In this document: positions 23,259 through 34,740 of the stretch, one piece after another
Layout of the letters: each line of letters starts with the position of its first letter
How positions within the stretch are numbered: the stretch's first letter is position 1
Source of the DNA: Pogostemon cablin
Taxonomy: Eukaryota; Streptophyta; Magnoliopsida; Lamiales; Lamiaceae
Assembly: GCA_023678885.1 (NCBI GenBank)
Contig: CM043013.1
Span: 10,386,791-10,450,790 of the forward strand
Length of the DNA: 64,000 nucleotides
Reading direction: 5' to 3'
Notes under the pieces: model-generated
Seen by the model: only the letters and a program-made list of their open reading frames with translations
The model's database searches: none
What the model was told of the DNA's origin: nothing
Program-made: the position numbers and the translations under genes

Positions 23259-23590
23259 TGTTGGAAGGTGTGTTGTAAATCTTGATCCATGTTAATGTGC
23301 ATCGGGTGTTGCTGTGTAGCTAGAAGTATGTCAGACTGAATGGATGTGTTGCATGATTCATACACATCATCAAACTTCAGATAGATCAGCTGCAAGCTAA
23401 CATGCAGCATGGTATGTACGTGTGGAGGTTATTAATCAGTTTTGCCATTTTGATTAACTGTGAAATGGTTAGCTTTAGCACATGACAGTCCAAATGTGAT
23501 TCTTGGATGCTTGTGAGGTGTGATCATCCCATTGGAAGCTCAAGATCAGTCAGTTGGAGGAGAGATCAATATAAATACACACATATTAGC
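23259..23590 (+). repeat. Copia 1 5' LTR, left part
   Basis: Matches the first part of the 3' LTR at 33246. It includes a CAATATAAATACA promoter-like stretch (about 23568-23580) and is cut by the hAT transposon, whose target duplication ATATTAGC is at 23583-23590. Confidence 0.93.
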
Positions 23591-23672
23591 CAGGGCCGGC
23601 CTTAAATTTCTGGGGCCCTAGGCGAAATAAAAAAAGGGCCCCAATTATAATTTTTTTATAATATATATATAT

Positions 23673-23930
23673 GGCAAAGACTTGTGTGAGACCGTCTCAC
23701 GTAAGGGCTTACAGGAAAGTGACGTGAGACGGCCAGAAAGTGATAACTTTTATGAAGGAAAGTGATAATAAATTATGAAAAGTGAAAATGCTCTTTCATG
23801 AACAATTTATAGTGCAAATAAAAAGTGATAACATTTTATAGCGAAAGTGATAACGATTTATAGCGAAAGTGATAACTATTTTAAAAGTGAAAATGGTCTC
23901 ACGTGAGACGGTCTCATGCAAGACCTACCC
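23673..23930. mobile_element. MITE inside the hAT element (GAGACCGTCTCAC family)
   Basis: Ends carry an inverted repeat built on AAGACTTGTGTGAGACCGTC at the left and GACGGTCTCATGCAAGAC at the right. It sits in a run of TATATATAT on both sides, so a TA-rich target duplication is likely but its length cannot be read. The interior repeats AAAGTGATAAC about five times. 258 bp, non-coding. The two ends can pair into a long hairpin. Confidence 0.8.
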
Positions 23931-24163
23931 TATATATATATATATTATAAAACATAAATTTAATAGTTGTGATATCTTAAATTATATTGATAATTCTTAT
24001 AAATTTTAATAATGTATGGCAAATATTTTTAAAATGAGTACAAATTTTCAAATACAAAAAGGTCATTAGACCATGTAATAAAATTAAAATAGTCAAGTTG
24101 AATAAAAGCTTCAATATCTTCAACACCTACATACATTAAAATCAAAAGATAAGTATCAAAATA

Positions 24164-26744
24164 TTATTGAAAATATCTGGATCTTCGAGCATTCTGAGAA
24201 GCAAAATCATCAATAAAGTCATCTAAATCAAGTTTCTCCAACACCTCACTTTCAATACATAATATTGACAATCCATTCAATCTTTCTTGAGACATGGTTG
24301 AGCGCAAATATGATTTTGTTAGTTTTAGCTTTGAAAAACTTATCTCTGTTGATGCTACAGTAATGGGTATAGTAAGCATGATACTATAAGTAATAAAAAT
24401 ATTAGGAAAATAATCCAACGTTCTTACAAACTCAAGAATTTCAATTGCAGACTTTGGTTCTCTAGGTAAACAATGTTGTAATACTTGCGATTCAGAAAAT
24501 AAATCATTAGCATCAATATCAAATTTATCATTATGCTTAAGAGCAACTTAAAGTTTAATACAAGATTCACGCAAATTCTTATCATCTAATGAAAGTAATT
24601 TCTTAGAATTAAATAAAAAACCAAAAATATTCTCAAATAAATCTAATTGTTCAAATCTGATTTTTAAAGATGAAATGACAATATCAACTATAACAAGAAA
24701 GTAATTGATCCTAAAATGTTCCTCCGGAGATTGTAGAAACTCTTCTCGAGAATTATCATCAAATTGTTTTTTCTAGAAGTTTTACGTTTTGGGGGAAAAA
24801 TATGATCAATCTCCATCTTAGATGCAAGTTCTTTAGCTAATATAATAGCAGATTCATAACCTTCCTCTCTATATTTTTCAAAGTAAGATATCAAACCTTT
24901 CAAAATTTTTACTACAACATCAATTTGCATGTCCTTAGATTGTAATTTCTTACTAATTATGTCAATTTTTTTCAATATATCATGCCATATAGTCATGCCC
25001 AATAAAAATTCAAAATTTTCAAGCTCATGTGTTGCTAATGATTCAGCTTCACTCCTAGTTTTAGCATCTTCACTCACCCTTGATAACTCAAACAACGCTT
25101 CTCTAATTTCACATGGTTTGGTTATTATAGCTGTAACACTATTAATGTGACTTTCCCATCTTGTTGTTGACAAAGGTTTTAGAGTTAATTGGAGAACATG
25201 ATATTGTAAAATTTTCCATCTTTTAGTAGAACTAGCAAACAAAGTATACATACGTTGCACAACTCCAAAAAAAGACACAACTTTAATACAAGAATTTGCC
25301 ATATCACAAACCATCAAATTAAGAGAATGGCATGCACATGGCATATAAAATGCTCTTGGATTTATTTCAATAATTCTTTTTTGTACTCCTTGATTTTTTC
25401 CTTTCATGTTGAAGCCATTATCATAACCTTGCCCCCTCAAATTATCAATATCAAGTCCAAGAATTTCCAAAGTAGATAACAACTCATTAGAAAGTCCCAA
25501 TCCATATGTATCATCCACTTTTATAAACTCAACAAAATATTCTTCAATTTTTACTTGACAATTGAAAACATTTACACAACGAATTATTAAAGTCATTTGT
25601 TCATGATGACTTACATCTGAAGTACAATCAAGTATCACAGAAAAATATTTTGCCTCTTTGACCTTTTCAATTATAGCACTTCTCACTTTTGAGGCCAACA
25701 TAGAAATCAATTCATTTTGAATCTTATGACTAAGATAATGATAATGAATCTCTTTATTTTGAATGCGTCTAAAATGGTCTTGCATAACTAAATCAAATTC
25801 TGAAATTAATTCAAGTAAAGCCAAAAAATTTCCATTGTTCCCTTGATAAATTTTCTCATTCATGCCATGAAAAGTCAAATTACGCCTAGCAAGACATTTC
25901 ACAACTGAAATAATTCTTACTAAAACAAGTTTTCAATGCTCTTTTTCTTTTTTTATTTGACTTTGCATCTCTTTGTTAATAGTTATATTTTTATTTAATC
26001 TAATTTGCAAATCAATCAATGTTTTCATATTGGTAATATGCTTAATACCATATTCATGTGATTTAAGCCTATCACTTAAGTGTTTCCAATCATTGAGGCC
26101 TTCATTTGCTAATAAGCTCTTATTATTCACCGATTTAAACAACTTGCAACAAAAACAATACACGATGTTTGCACCTTTTGAGTACACAAGCCATTTTCTA
26201 TCTTAATTCTCACCATTTGGTAATTTTCTTGTGTAATGTGTGTATGAAAAGTATCTAGAAAGTTCATCTTTAGGAAATGTGAGATTATTTTCTCTTCTAG
26301 GACCTTTTTCCATTAATATATCTCTAATTTTATTATCAATGTTATCCCATGCCCTAGGATCATATAAACCCCACACATAATCTTCATTCTCTATAATATT
26401 TTCATGTTTCTCAATTTCATTATCAAAATTTTCATCATCTATTTCTTTATTTTGTAGCTCTTCATCATTATTTAAGACTATTTTATCTTCACTTACTCCA
26501 GTAAAATTCTCTTCATCATTCTCATTTAACTCATTTTTATTCTCAACTTCCAGCGTATTCATATCATGTAACTCATTACTATCTTTTAATTCTTCTTGCT
26601 TATTTCCTACATGTTCATCATTTTCTTTTGAAGAACCAACCTTTATAAATTTATCAAGAGCACCCTTTGAGAATTAGCTTCATTTTCAAGTCTTTTTCTT
26701 TTGTTTCTTTTTTGACTACCCGATGGATATTTTCTAGAAAACAT
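24164..26744 (-). pseudogene. hAT transposase, TTF zinc-finger type (broken)
   Basis: Start is MFSRKYPSGSQKRNKRKR near 26744, then a frameshift near 26665, an acidic leader, and the TTF-type zinc finger around 26210-26050 (KWLVYSKGANIVYCFCCKLF). The central DUF4371-type catalytic region spans 25902-24690, with HACHSLNLM-like CACHSLNLMVCDMA and TTRWESHINS. The C-terminal hAT dimerisation domain (VASTEISFSKLKLTKSYLRS) is at about 24370-24230. Disruptions are in-frame stops near 26203 and 25933 (the latter TGA for a tryptophan codon), a frameshift near 24700 and a stop near 24551. A family member would bind its own termini and cut in the nucleus; this copy cannot make a full protein. Confidence 0.92.
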
Positions 26745-26879
26745 GAATGATGATTATAAGAAAATAAATAACAAATCTAATTAACAAAATCAATAAAACA
26801 ACAATAAAAGAATGATAAAACCTGATTTGAAGATTGATTTAGATTTGAAATTAATTGGAGCACCATCACCCATTCACCC

Positions 26880-27262
26880 TCTACTGGTTTCTGCTAGCCT
26901 GCTAGTAAACTTAAACTTCTGTAAGTTTGTGTCCTGTGACAATACTAAAATAAAGAATTAGAAGGATTGAATATTGAATAAAACAGAATGCTAGTAAACT
27001 TCTATAAGCCTGTGTTCTGTGAGTCTGTGACAATACTAAAATAAAGAATTAAAAGGATTGAAATTTGATAAGAAAGAGAATTCAGAGAGATAGATATTTG
27101 ATACGAAAGAGAATTGAAAATATGTATACTAAAAGTGAGATTTATATAGACTGAGTAAGTTCGATGACAAAGAGAATTCAGAGAGATAGAGATTTGATAC
27201 GAAAGAGAATTGAAAAGAAGATATATACAGTATACTAAAAGTGAGATTTATATAGGCTGAGT
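26880..27262. repeat. Two local duplications in the hAT right subterminal region
   Basis: GCTAGTAAACTT and TGTGACAATACTAAAATAAA recur as a pair with a spacing near 90 bp (about 26900 and 26990). A second pair, AAAGAGAATTCAGAGAGATA with AAAAGTGAGATTTATATAG, recurs with a spacing near 100 bp (about 27075 and 27175). Confidence 0.75.
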
Positions 27263-27444
27263 AGGCGGGGTATAATTAAAAGTTACAAAAGTAGGTTTGA
27301 GTAGCCGAGTAGGCGTTATATTAATAATGAAGTCGTAATAATTAAGATTACAACGTTAATATTACAATGGTTAAAACTTAAAAGAAAAGATAGTAGTTAA
27401 AAAATATTTAATAAATTAACGAGAAAATAATTGAAGAAATATGT

Positions 27445-27448
<4 letters not shown>

Positions 27449-27497
<49 letters not shown>
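27449..27497. repeat. (TA)n microsatellite
   Basis: An almost pure TA dinucleotide run of about 49 bp inside the right end region of the hAT element. Its length is likely variable and prone to assembly error. Confidence 0.9.
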
Positions 27498-27498
<1 letters not shown>

Positions 27499-27571
27499 TA
27501 GGTAGTAATAATTTGGGGGCCCTGGGTGGTCGCCCTTCTTGACTATGCTCAGGGCCGGCCCTGATACTAGC

Positions 27572-27779
27572 CATAGTGATTAAGAGAGTTAGTATAGTTT
27601 GCTGCTTCTGTAGATCTTTCGAGATCGAACCACTTTAAACTCTTATACAGTGATCTTGTTTCTTACTGTTACATTGCTGCTTTCAATCATCATTCTAGTG
27701 AGCTGTGAGTGTTGTGTGTTTTAAATAGTCAGTTTGAGAGATTCAACCAAGAGAGTTTAGAGTTTTTTAAATCACAACA
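27572..27779 (+). repeat. Copia 1 5' LTR, right part
   Basis: Continues the LTR after the hAT insertion and ends AAATCACAACA. Relative to the 3' LTR it lacks about 110 bp (counterpart 33612-33723), between TTGCTGCTTCT and GTAGATCTTTCGAG. Immediately downstream is TTGGCGCCGTCCCATGGG (from 27781), a likely tRNA primer-binding site. Confidence 0.9.
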
Positions 27780-27800
27780 ATTGGCGCCGTCCCATGGGAA
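27780..27800 (+). promoter_or_regulatory. Primer-binding site of copia 1
   Basis: TTGGCGCCGTCCCATGGGA starts two bases after the LTR end. TGGCGCC is a common start for plant LTR-element primer sites; it is not the initiator-Met type TGGTATCAGAGC seen in many copia elements. Copia 2 has the same TGGCGCC at the same spacing. Confidence 0.7.
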
Positions 27801-27825
27801 AGAACCAAGATAAACTACACTCAAG

Positions 27826-28628
27826 ATGTCCACTGCAAGATTTGACATTGAAAAGCTTACAGAGAAGACATATTTCGCTCTCTGGAAATTGAAGATGAAG
27901 CAAGGATTGATCGATGCACTACTCCCACCTCCACCACTCAAAATAGAGATCATCAAGGATCCTTAAAGAGCTGAAATGCAAGTAAGAGGACAGGTTGAAG
28001 ATGAGGTAATTAGAAAAGCTCACTCTACCATTATCTTGTGTTTAGGGGATAAGGCCTTAAGGGAAGTAGCTAGAGAGACTATTGCAATTGGTGTTTGGGA
28101 AAGATTACAGTCTATGTACACAGTTAAAACTTTATCAAACAGATTGCATATTAGGCAGAAATTAAATGCATATAAGATGACTGATGAAAATCCTATTTTA
28201 AATCAAGTTGATGAGTTTATTAAGATCATGGATGATTTTGAAAGTGTTGATGCAAAAATATAAGAAGAAGAGAAAGTCCTTATGCTAATGATAACACTTC
28301 TAAGATTGTTCCAAAGTGTTAAAGATACCTTGTTATATGGAAATTTGAGCTCCATCAAGTTTGATGTTGTGTTACTTGCACTCAAGTCCAGAGAATTGCA
28401 GCTTATGTCTGATGGTGTTCAAAGCTCAAATGGAGAAGGGCTGGTTGTCAAGAAGAACAATCAAGCCAAGAAAAATAACAAGAAAAAGAATAATCATGAA
28501 GCAAATAAATAAGACAAGAAATGTGCAGAACATGTTAAAGAAGGTGAAGTGAGGATGTGCTATCATTGTGATCAACCCGGACATCTTAGAAGGAACTGTT
28601 ATAAGTGGAAATCAAGCAAAGGAAAATG
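27826..28628 (+). pseudogene. Copia 1 gag (broken)
   Basis: Starts MSTARFDIEKLTEKTYFALW, the N-terminal motif of copia gag (UBN2/DUF4219 type), with a TAA near 27964 and another near 28261. A frameshift lies in the central region (around 28290). The C-terminus holds a CCHC zinc knuckle CYHCDQPGHLRRNC at about 28559-28600, which binds RNA during particle assembly. Gag would form the cytoplasmic virus-like particle that packages the element RNA. Confidence 0.9.
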
Positions 28629-28734
28629 AGTAGATAATGGAAAAGAGACAGAGCAGAAAAATCAAGTAAATCAAACATCACAAGCTCAAGAAGGAGGTGA
28701 AGGTTTTATTGAAGCATGGACTGTTACAACTTCA

Positions 28735-31700
28735 GAAGTTAACACATAATGGGTGATATATTCAGGTTGTACTTTTCATATGACTCCCAACAAGCATTGG
28801 TTTATTGATTTTAAGTATCAGTAAGGGGGTTCAGTGCTTATTGGAAATGATAATGCATGTAAGATTAAAGGGGATAGGCTCTGTCAAACTGAGAATGTAT
28901 GATGGAGAGATCAAGTTGCTCACTGATGTAAGGTATGTACCTGACCTTAGTAGAAACTTAATATCACTAGGTATGCTAGACTCTATGGGGTACAAGTTTC
29001 AGTCAGATAATGGGACCCTTATAGTTACAAAGGGTAGTGAAGTCTTCTTGAAGGGAATCAGAAATCATGATCTCTATTTTCTAAGTGGTAACACTGTCAC
29101 TGCACATGTATGCACTTTGAATATTTCTGATAGTTCTATGATATGGCATGGAAGATTAGGCCACATAAGTGAGAGGGGACTGCAAGAACTAGCTAAACAA
29201 AACTTGTTATATGGTGATACTTCCATCAAATTAAATCAGTGTGAACATTGTGTGATGGGTAAAGAAAAGAGACTAAAATTTGGGGCTGGAGAGATTAGTT
29301 CTTCATCAATTCTTGATTATGTTCACTCTGATATTTGGGGACCAGCTATGAACATTACTAAAGGTGGTGGAAGATATTTCATATCTTTCATTATGATCAC
29401 TCTAGAAAAGTGTGGATATGCATATTGAAATCAAAGGATGAAGCCTTTAGTAAGTTCAAAGAATGGTTGTCTGAAGTTGAAAATATCAGTGGAAGGAAAT
29501 TAAAGTATCTAAGGACAGATAATGGGCTAGAGTATCAGTCTAAAGAGTTCAATAAATATTGCAGAGATAAAGGAATTAAAAGGCATAGAACTGTTCCATC
29601 AACTCCTCAACAAAATGGAACAGCTGAAAGGATGAATCAGACACTCTTGGAGAGAGTAAGGTGTATGATTAGCAGTGCTGGATTTCCCAAAAGTTTCTGG
29701 GGGAATTAGTAGTCACTGTAGTCTACCTTATTAATAGGAGCTCTTCCACACCACTAAAGTTCAAAACACCAGAGAAGATTTGGAAAGGAAAACCAGCAGA
29801 TTATAGTAACTTGAAGGTGATAGGATGTCCTGCTTATGCTCATGTAAAACAAGAAAAATTGGAACCAAGAGCTTTGAAATGCATCTTAGTTGGCTACCCA
29901 CCTAGAGTTAAGGGATATAAAATATGGTGTCCAGAGAATCAGAAAATTTTAATAAGTAGGGATGTGACTTTTGATGAAGCTAAATGCCTTTACTAGAGAA
30001 AAGTAAGTCTGATTTGGGTGTTGAGCCTTAGGTGGAGCAGAACAGATTTGCTGATAATAAAGTTAGTGAAGAAAGAGAATTAAATTCATATCATCTTGCA
30101 AGGGACATACAAATGAGGGATATAGTTTCACCAGATAGATATATTCAAGCTGATTCAGTATCTTATGCTTTATATATTGCATCTGATATTGAATCTCATG
30201 AACCAAGAAATTACAGAGAAGCTATATCTAGTACAGAAAATGATCAGTAGATGATAGCTATACAAGAAGAACTCTTGTCTTTGGATAAGAATCAAACATG
30301 GGATATTGTTGAAAAGCCAAAGAAACAGAAGTTCATAGGCTGTAAATGGATTTTCAGAAAGAAGCCTTCTACAGTTGAAGGAGGAAAAATCAGGTTTAAA
30401 GCAAGGCTTGTAGCAAAGGGTTTTTCTCAAAAGGAAGGAATTGATTACAATGAGATCTTCTCACCTGTAGTCAAACATTGTTCAATAAAGATAATTCTCT
30501 GATTAGTTACACAAATGGATATGGAGTTGCATAAAATGGATGTTACAACTGCTTTTCTGCATGGGGAGTTAGATGAACAAATCTACATGACTATTCCTGA
30601 AGGAGTTGAGCTTCAGAACTCAAGTTCTAAGGCCTATTTACTTAAAAGATCACTCCATGGTCTTAAACAGAGCCCTAGACAATGGTATTTGAGGTTTGAT
30701 CAATACATAGTGAAGTGTGGATTTCATAGAAGCTCTCATGACAGTTGTGTATACTACATGGAGAAGGATGGGCTGTTTACATATCTTCTGTTGTATGTAG
30801 ATGACATGTTGTTGGCCAGCCATACAGTGGAAGGTATACAGAAGGTGAAGAACATGTTGAAGGCACAATTTGACATGAAAGATCTTGGAGAGGCCAAGAT
30901 GATTCTTGGAATGGCTATTGATAGAGACATAATCAGTAGGACTTTATTTCTTAATCAAGAATCCTATCTATTGAAAGTGCTTAGAAGATACAACATGGAT
31001 GAATGCAAGTCAGTTTTTACACCGTTTAAACAAGGGGTCAAACTTACTTTTTGCAGCAGGGGCCTCAATCTACTCTAGAAGCTACTGAAATGGAGTCATC
31101 ACCCTATGCTAGTGCAGTTGGAAGCCTAATGTACTGCATGGTGTGTTGTAGGCCGGATATGTCCTATACCTTGAGTGTTTTAAGTAGATTCATGTGCTGT
31201 CCAGAAAAGCCTCATTGGGATGCTGTAAAGTGGGCCATGAAGTATGTTAAAGGTACAACAAAAGGGGTCTGAAATTTCAGAAATTGAAGCTTGAAAGTGA
31301 TGTGTTGTCTATTTTTGCAGATGCATATTTTGCTGCAAACTTAGATACTAGGAAATCCTTGACAGGCTACATCTTTACACTTTATGGTACTGCAATTAGC
31401 TGAAAAGCTAGTCGCCAACCTGTTGTTGTTGGTGTTCAATCGTTTGGTTAACATGAACCGCTAGAGTTCCATACGTTTCTAATTCAGCAGAAGTAAAGAA
31501 ATCAAAGAAACGTATTACCTTTCACTAAGGTATGTTGAAGAAGAAGGATTCTTGCCAGTAACCCGCGTTGCTTTACCGTTTTGGGCATAACTCTCTCATC
31601 TGATCTTCGATTCTAGTGATCTATGTGCCAAAACGATCCTTTCTTCAGTGGCTTTCTGTCAGTATATCACAAGTCCAGTTCTAAAGTTCACACGATTTTA

Positions 31701-33133
31701 TAAAAATAGTGGAATTTAACCAACAGCAGCAGCAAACAACCTTCCGGTCTTCTGCTGTATTCCCAAGTCCAATCTCGATGTCGTGTGGGCGACGATTCTC
31801 GAGATCTTCTCAATTTGCTGTTCCCTCACCCTCCTCACAGTGTTAGGCATGAATTACTTTTCAGTTAGGGTTTCCGGACAGTTGAGATGACTTATATATG
31901 GGCTACAGCAGGGACCAGGAGGAGAAATTAGAGTTGAGCCTCTATTCGGCTGAAGTATTCAAGCTTAGCCCAAAGCTTATACTTAAGTCCAATAATAATA
32001 ATAATATATACCACTAAAATATTATTACTACACTACTGTTCTAATCCCATAATTACGTTATGGACTTCTTATGAGCCCGTTAGTCTCCCAATGTTTAAGA
32101 TATACAATGCCCATTAATTAATTAAGTTACTGACAACTCCATTAATCAATATCTCATTCGAGAGTAGTACCACTCAATCTCATTATCATGCTGGAATAAA
32201 TCTACCTACAGGATTTACATGATAATCCTTATGAGCTCCTTAAGGGGACATCATCAACCTATAACTGACACGAATTCCTTCTACAATCAACAACACACCA
32301 TAGAGACATCACTATTTTCCAACTCACCGAGTTTGTTGATTTAATTACATGTAAATCTCACCCATTGATGAATCAAAGAAATACATACTGCCCTACGTGT
32401 CGAGGTTATTGTATAGGGATTAAGAGCAAAAACATCCATAACAACTGAGATCAAGTTCTCATATATAGTCAGTATAACTCGAACGATCTCAAGCGGTCCT
32501 GCTCAATACACACGAAGTGCACTAATGTGATTCTATAGTCAAGACAAACTAATACCAAATCACACTACAACCATCCCGATAGAGAGTCCCCGTCTATCTC
32601 GGTTGTGAGCATCTGTTTATACTTTATAAGGAAACCGATAATATGATCTTCCGCGTGTTATCGCACAATATATTATCTACAGTATGAAGTAAGTGGACTA
32701 TTGCATCGACATATAAATTATAAGACACAATCATTTGATCATATGATTCTCATTTCAAATAAATTGTTATAAAATTGTTCATACTAAAGCTAGACTTTTT
32801 TTTATACAATCCAACAGTTGTAACTTTGTCCACAACTGAGGCAGAATTTATTGCATTAAGTGATGCAATAAAAGAAGACATTTGGATTTCTGGTATGCTA
32901 AATGAGCTTGGGGTCACAGTCAAGACGTTGTTGAGGTGTTTTGTGATAACCAAAATGCTATTCACTTGTTAAAGCATCAAGGATACCATGAGAGAACAAA
33001 ACACATTGATGTCAAGATGTATTTTGTTAGAAATCTTGTAGAGAGTTGTGCTGTTAGACTGTGTAAAATTGACACTTCTGTCAATCCAGCTGATTGCCTA
33101 ATTAAGGCTTGCCTAGTTCCAAGTTTGAACTAA
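28735..33133 (+). pseudogene. Copia 1 pol polyprotein (broken, interrupted)
   Basis: Domains in order: aspartic protease (WVIYSGCTFHMT, about 28751), in which the catalytic DSG has become YSG; GAG-pre-integrase (MIWHGRLGHISERGLQELAK, about 29141, then CEHC); integrase with HSDIWG and FKEWL...RTDNGLEY...AERMNQ (29290-29710), with a frameshift near 29390; reverse transcriptase (30240-31078) with LLLYVDDMLLA; and RNase H (31290-33133) with VTLSTTEAEF. Further stops occur near 29707, 30248 and 30500, a frameshift near 31055, and TGA for a tryptophan codon near 31401. A solo LTR at 31427-32816 splits RNase H. Pol would convert element RNA to DNA and insert it. Confidence 0.93.
31427..32816 (-). 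repeat. Solo LTR inserted in copia 1 RNase H
   Basis: Exact 5-bp target duplication GTTGT (31422-31426 and 32817-32821). On the minus strand the unit starts TGTTGGATTGTATAAAAAAA and ends GATTGAACACCA, the TG...CA form of an LTR, 1390 bp. Removing it with one GTTGT rejoins the RNase H frame at RQPVVTLSTTE. A second copy of the family, with its RNase H and polypurine tract attached, is at 54261-56145, which proves the LTR identity. It arose by insertion of a full element and LTR-LTR recombination. Confidence 0.95.
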
Positions 33134-33230
33134 GCTTATGCTTAGTTGGGATGTAATTTTGTAAAGATGGAAGTACTGCTCATGGTGAGCAATAGTGAGG
33201 GAGGACAGTCTTTTTATGGATTGATACATG

Positions 33231-33245
33231 ATTTAAGGTGGAGAA
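33231..33245 (+). promoter_or_regulatory. Polypurine tract of copia 1
   Basis: TTTAAGGTGGAGAA directly precedes the 3' LTR start TGTTGG at 33246. This purine stretch would prime plus-strand DNA synthesis. Confidence 0.7.
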
Positions 33246-33887
33246 TGTTGGAAGGTGTGGTGTAAATATTGATCCATGTTAGTGTGCATCGGGTGTTGCT
33301 GTGTAGCTAGAAGCATGTTAGACTAAATGGATGTGTTGCATGAGTCATACACATCATCAAACTTCAAAGAGATCAACTGCAAGCAAACATGCAGCATGAT
33401 ATGCACATGTAGAGGTTATTAATCAGTTTTGCCATTTTGATTAACTGTGAAATGGTTAGCTTTAGCACGTGACAGTCCAGCTGTGATTCTTGGATGCTTG
33501 TGAGGTATGATCATCCCATTGGAAGCTCAAGATCAGTTAGTTAGAGGAAAGATCAATATAAATACACACATACTAGCCAGAGTTAAGAGAGTTAGTCTAG
33601 TTTGCTGCTTCTATTCTTAGCTAGCTTTTGCTGTGATCATAGAGCATTTATCAAAGCTCAACTGATAAGTTCATCATCTTGTAAATCATCATCAATAGAA
33701 AGCTTCTTTCCTCACAGTGGACGTAGATCTTTCGAGATCGAACCACTTTAAACTCTTATGATCTTGTTTCTTACTGTTACATTGCTGCTTTCAATCATCA
33801 TTTTAGTGAGCTGTGAGTGTTGTGTGTTTTAATTAGTGAGTTTGAGAGATTCAACCAAGAGAGTTGAGAGTTTCTTGAGTCACAATA
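33246..33887 (+). repeat. Copia 1 3' LTR
   Basis: 642 bp, TGTTGGAAGGTG to CACAATA, followed by target duplication AAATG. A TATAAATA box-like motif lies at about 33557. It shows the uninterrupted ATACTAGCCAGAG where the 5' LTR received the hAT element. Confidence 0.95.
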
Positions 33888-34257
33888 AAATGAATATAAA
33901 CGAATTCAATCATTACAAACCATTTAAATAATTTAATAGATTTTCAAATTAATTTTTAAATGCAGATGCGATGCTTCTTATATAGGGGTAGCATTTAGGG
34001 GTACCTGATCTACCCAACCCCTAATGGAACGGGTATAGATAATTCTAAACAGGTTTACAACTGGTACGAGTATCACATTATGTTTGAGACATGTACTTGA
34101 CTTTAAACCAATTAACCAAATTCACGATAAGAAATAATGTAAAAAATAGTCAAATCAAATACAAATTTGATTTTGAATTCCATTAATAATTTAATACTAA
34201 TATTCAAATATTTAATCAATATTATTCAAATATTTTAAAATTTGATTCTAATGTTTA

Positions 34258-34618
34258 GAGCACATCCAAAAGCTCATCTAAAATGAAAATTATGCGAAAT
34301 ACAAGAAAAACAAGTTACAACTCACTCTTTATTTTAATTTTTTAATTTAAAGAGTCATATTCACTCTTCAAATTTGAAGAGCACAAACCACTCTTCATAC
34401 TTTATTATTTCATTAATTAATGCTATTTAATTTTAGTGTTTTTACTCAATAAAAGTAGTTCAAACAATCAATAAAAGAGAAAATAATGTAATGAATATTA
34501 AAAAATAAATTTGAAAGAATTTGTTGGAGCAAAAAAAATTAAGACTCTTTAAAATTAAAATTACTTTTTATATTGTGAAAATGCTCTTTAAATTTTGAAG
34601 AGTTTCTTGGAGATGTTC
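34258..34618. mobile_element. Tourist-like (PIF/Harbinger) MITE
   Basis: Starts GAGCACATCCAAAAGCTC, ends GAGTTTCTTGGAGATGTTC, imperfect inverted repeats matching the GAGCATCTCCAA type. The flanks are TTA on both sides (34255-34257 and 34619-34621), the target duplication of PIF/Harbinger elements. 361 bp, AT-rich, non-coding. Confidence 0.8.
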
Positions 34619-34740
34619 TTACATTCTATTCCTATTTTGAAATATGAATAATCGATGCCTCAAATAAATATTTAATCATTATTGATGAGGATAATATCAA
34701 ATAAAATGTAGCATTGCATTCGGATAGGATTTAAATAATT

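Larger units (their letters stand above)
23591..27563 (-). mobile_element. TTF-type hAT DNA transposon
   Basis: Ends are CAGGGCCGGCC and GGCCGGCCCTG, an 11-bp perfect inverted repeat. The 8-bp target duplications are ATATTAGC (23583-23590) and ATACTAGC (27564-27571). The intact 3' LTR of the host copia element reads ATACTAGC at the same place, so the left copy mutated later. The element is 3973 bp and carries one transposase gene on the minus strand (26744-24164), now broken. A MITE (23673-23930) lies near its left end, and its right part has local duplications and a long TA microsatellite. Confidence 0.95.
23254..33892 (+). mobile_element. Ty1-copia retrotransposon 1 (interrupted, non-autonomous)
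   Basis: Flanked by the 5-bp target duplication AAATG (23254-23258 and 33888-33892). LTRs begin TGTTGGAAGGTG and end CACAACA (mutated to CACAATA in the 3' copy). The order gag, protease, integrase, reverse transcriptase, RNase H identifies Ty1-copia. The 5' LTR is split by a hAT transposon (23591-27563) and the RNase H region by a solo LTR (31427-32816). Several stops and frameshifts disable the genes. It is closely related in protein sequence to copia 2 at 40751-49511, including LYGLKQSPRQWY in the reverse transcriptase. Confidence 0.95.

Noticed and set aside
24688..25902. 404-codon frame as a host zinc finger MYM-type gene
   Set aside because: It lies between hAT terminal repeats with an 8-bp target duplication and joins in frame, through stops, to the TTF finger and hAT dimerisation parts. 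It is a transposase piece.
27449..27497. Replication origin or matrix attachment site
   Set aside because: A TA microsatellite alone does not support either function.
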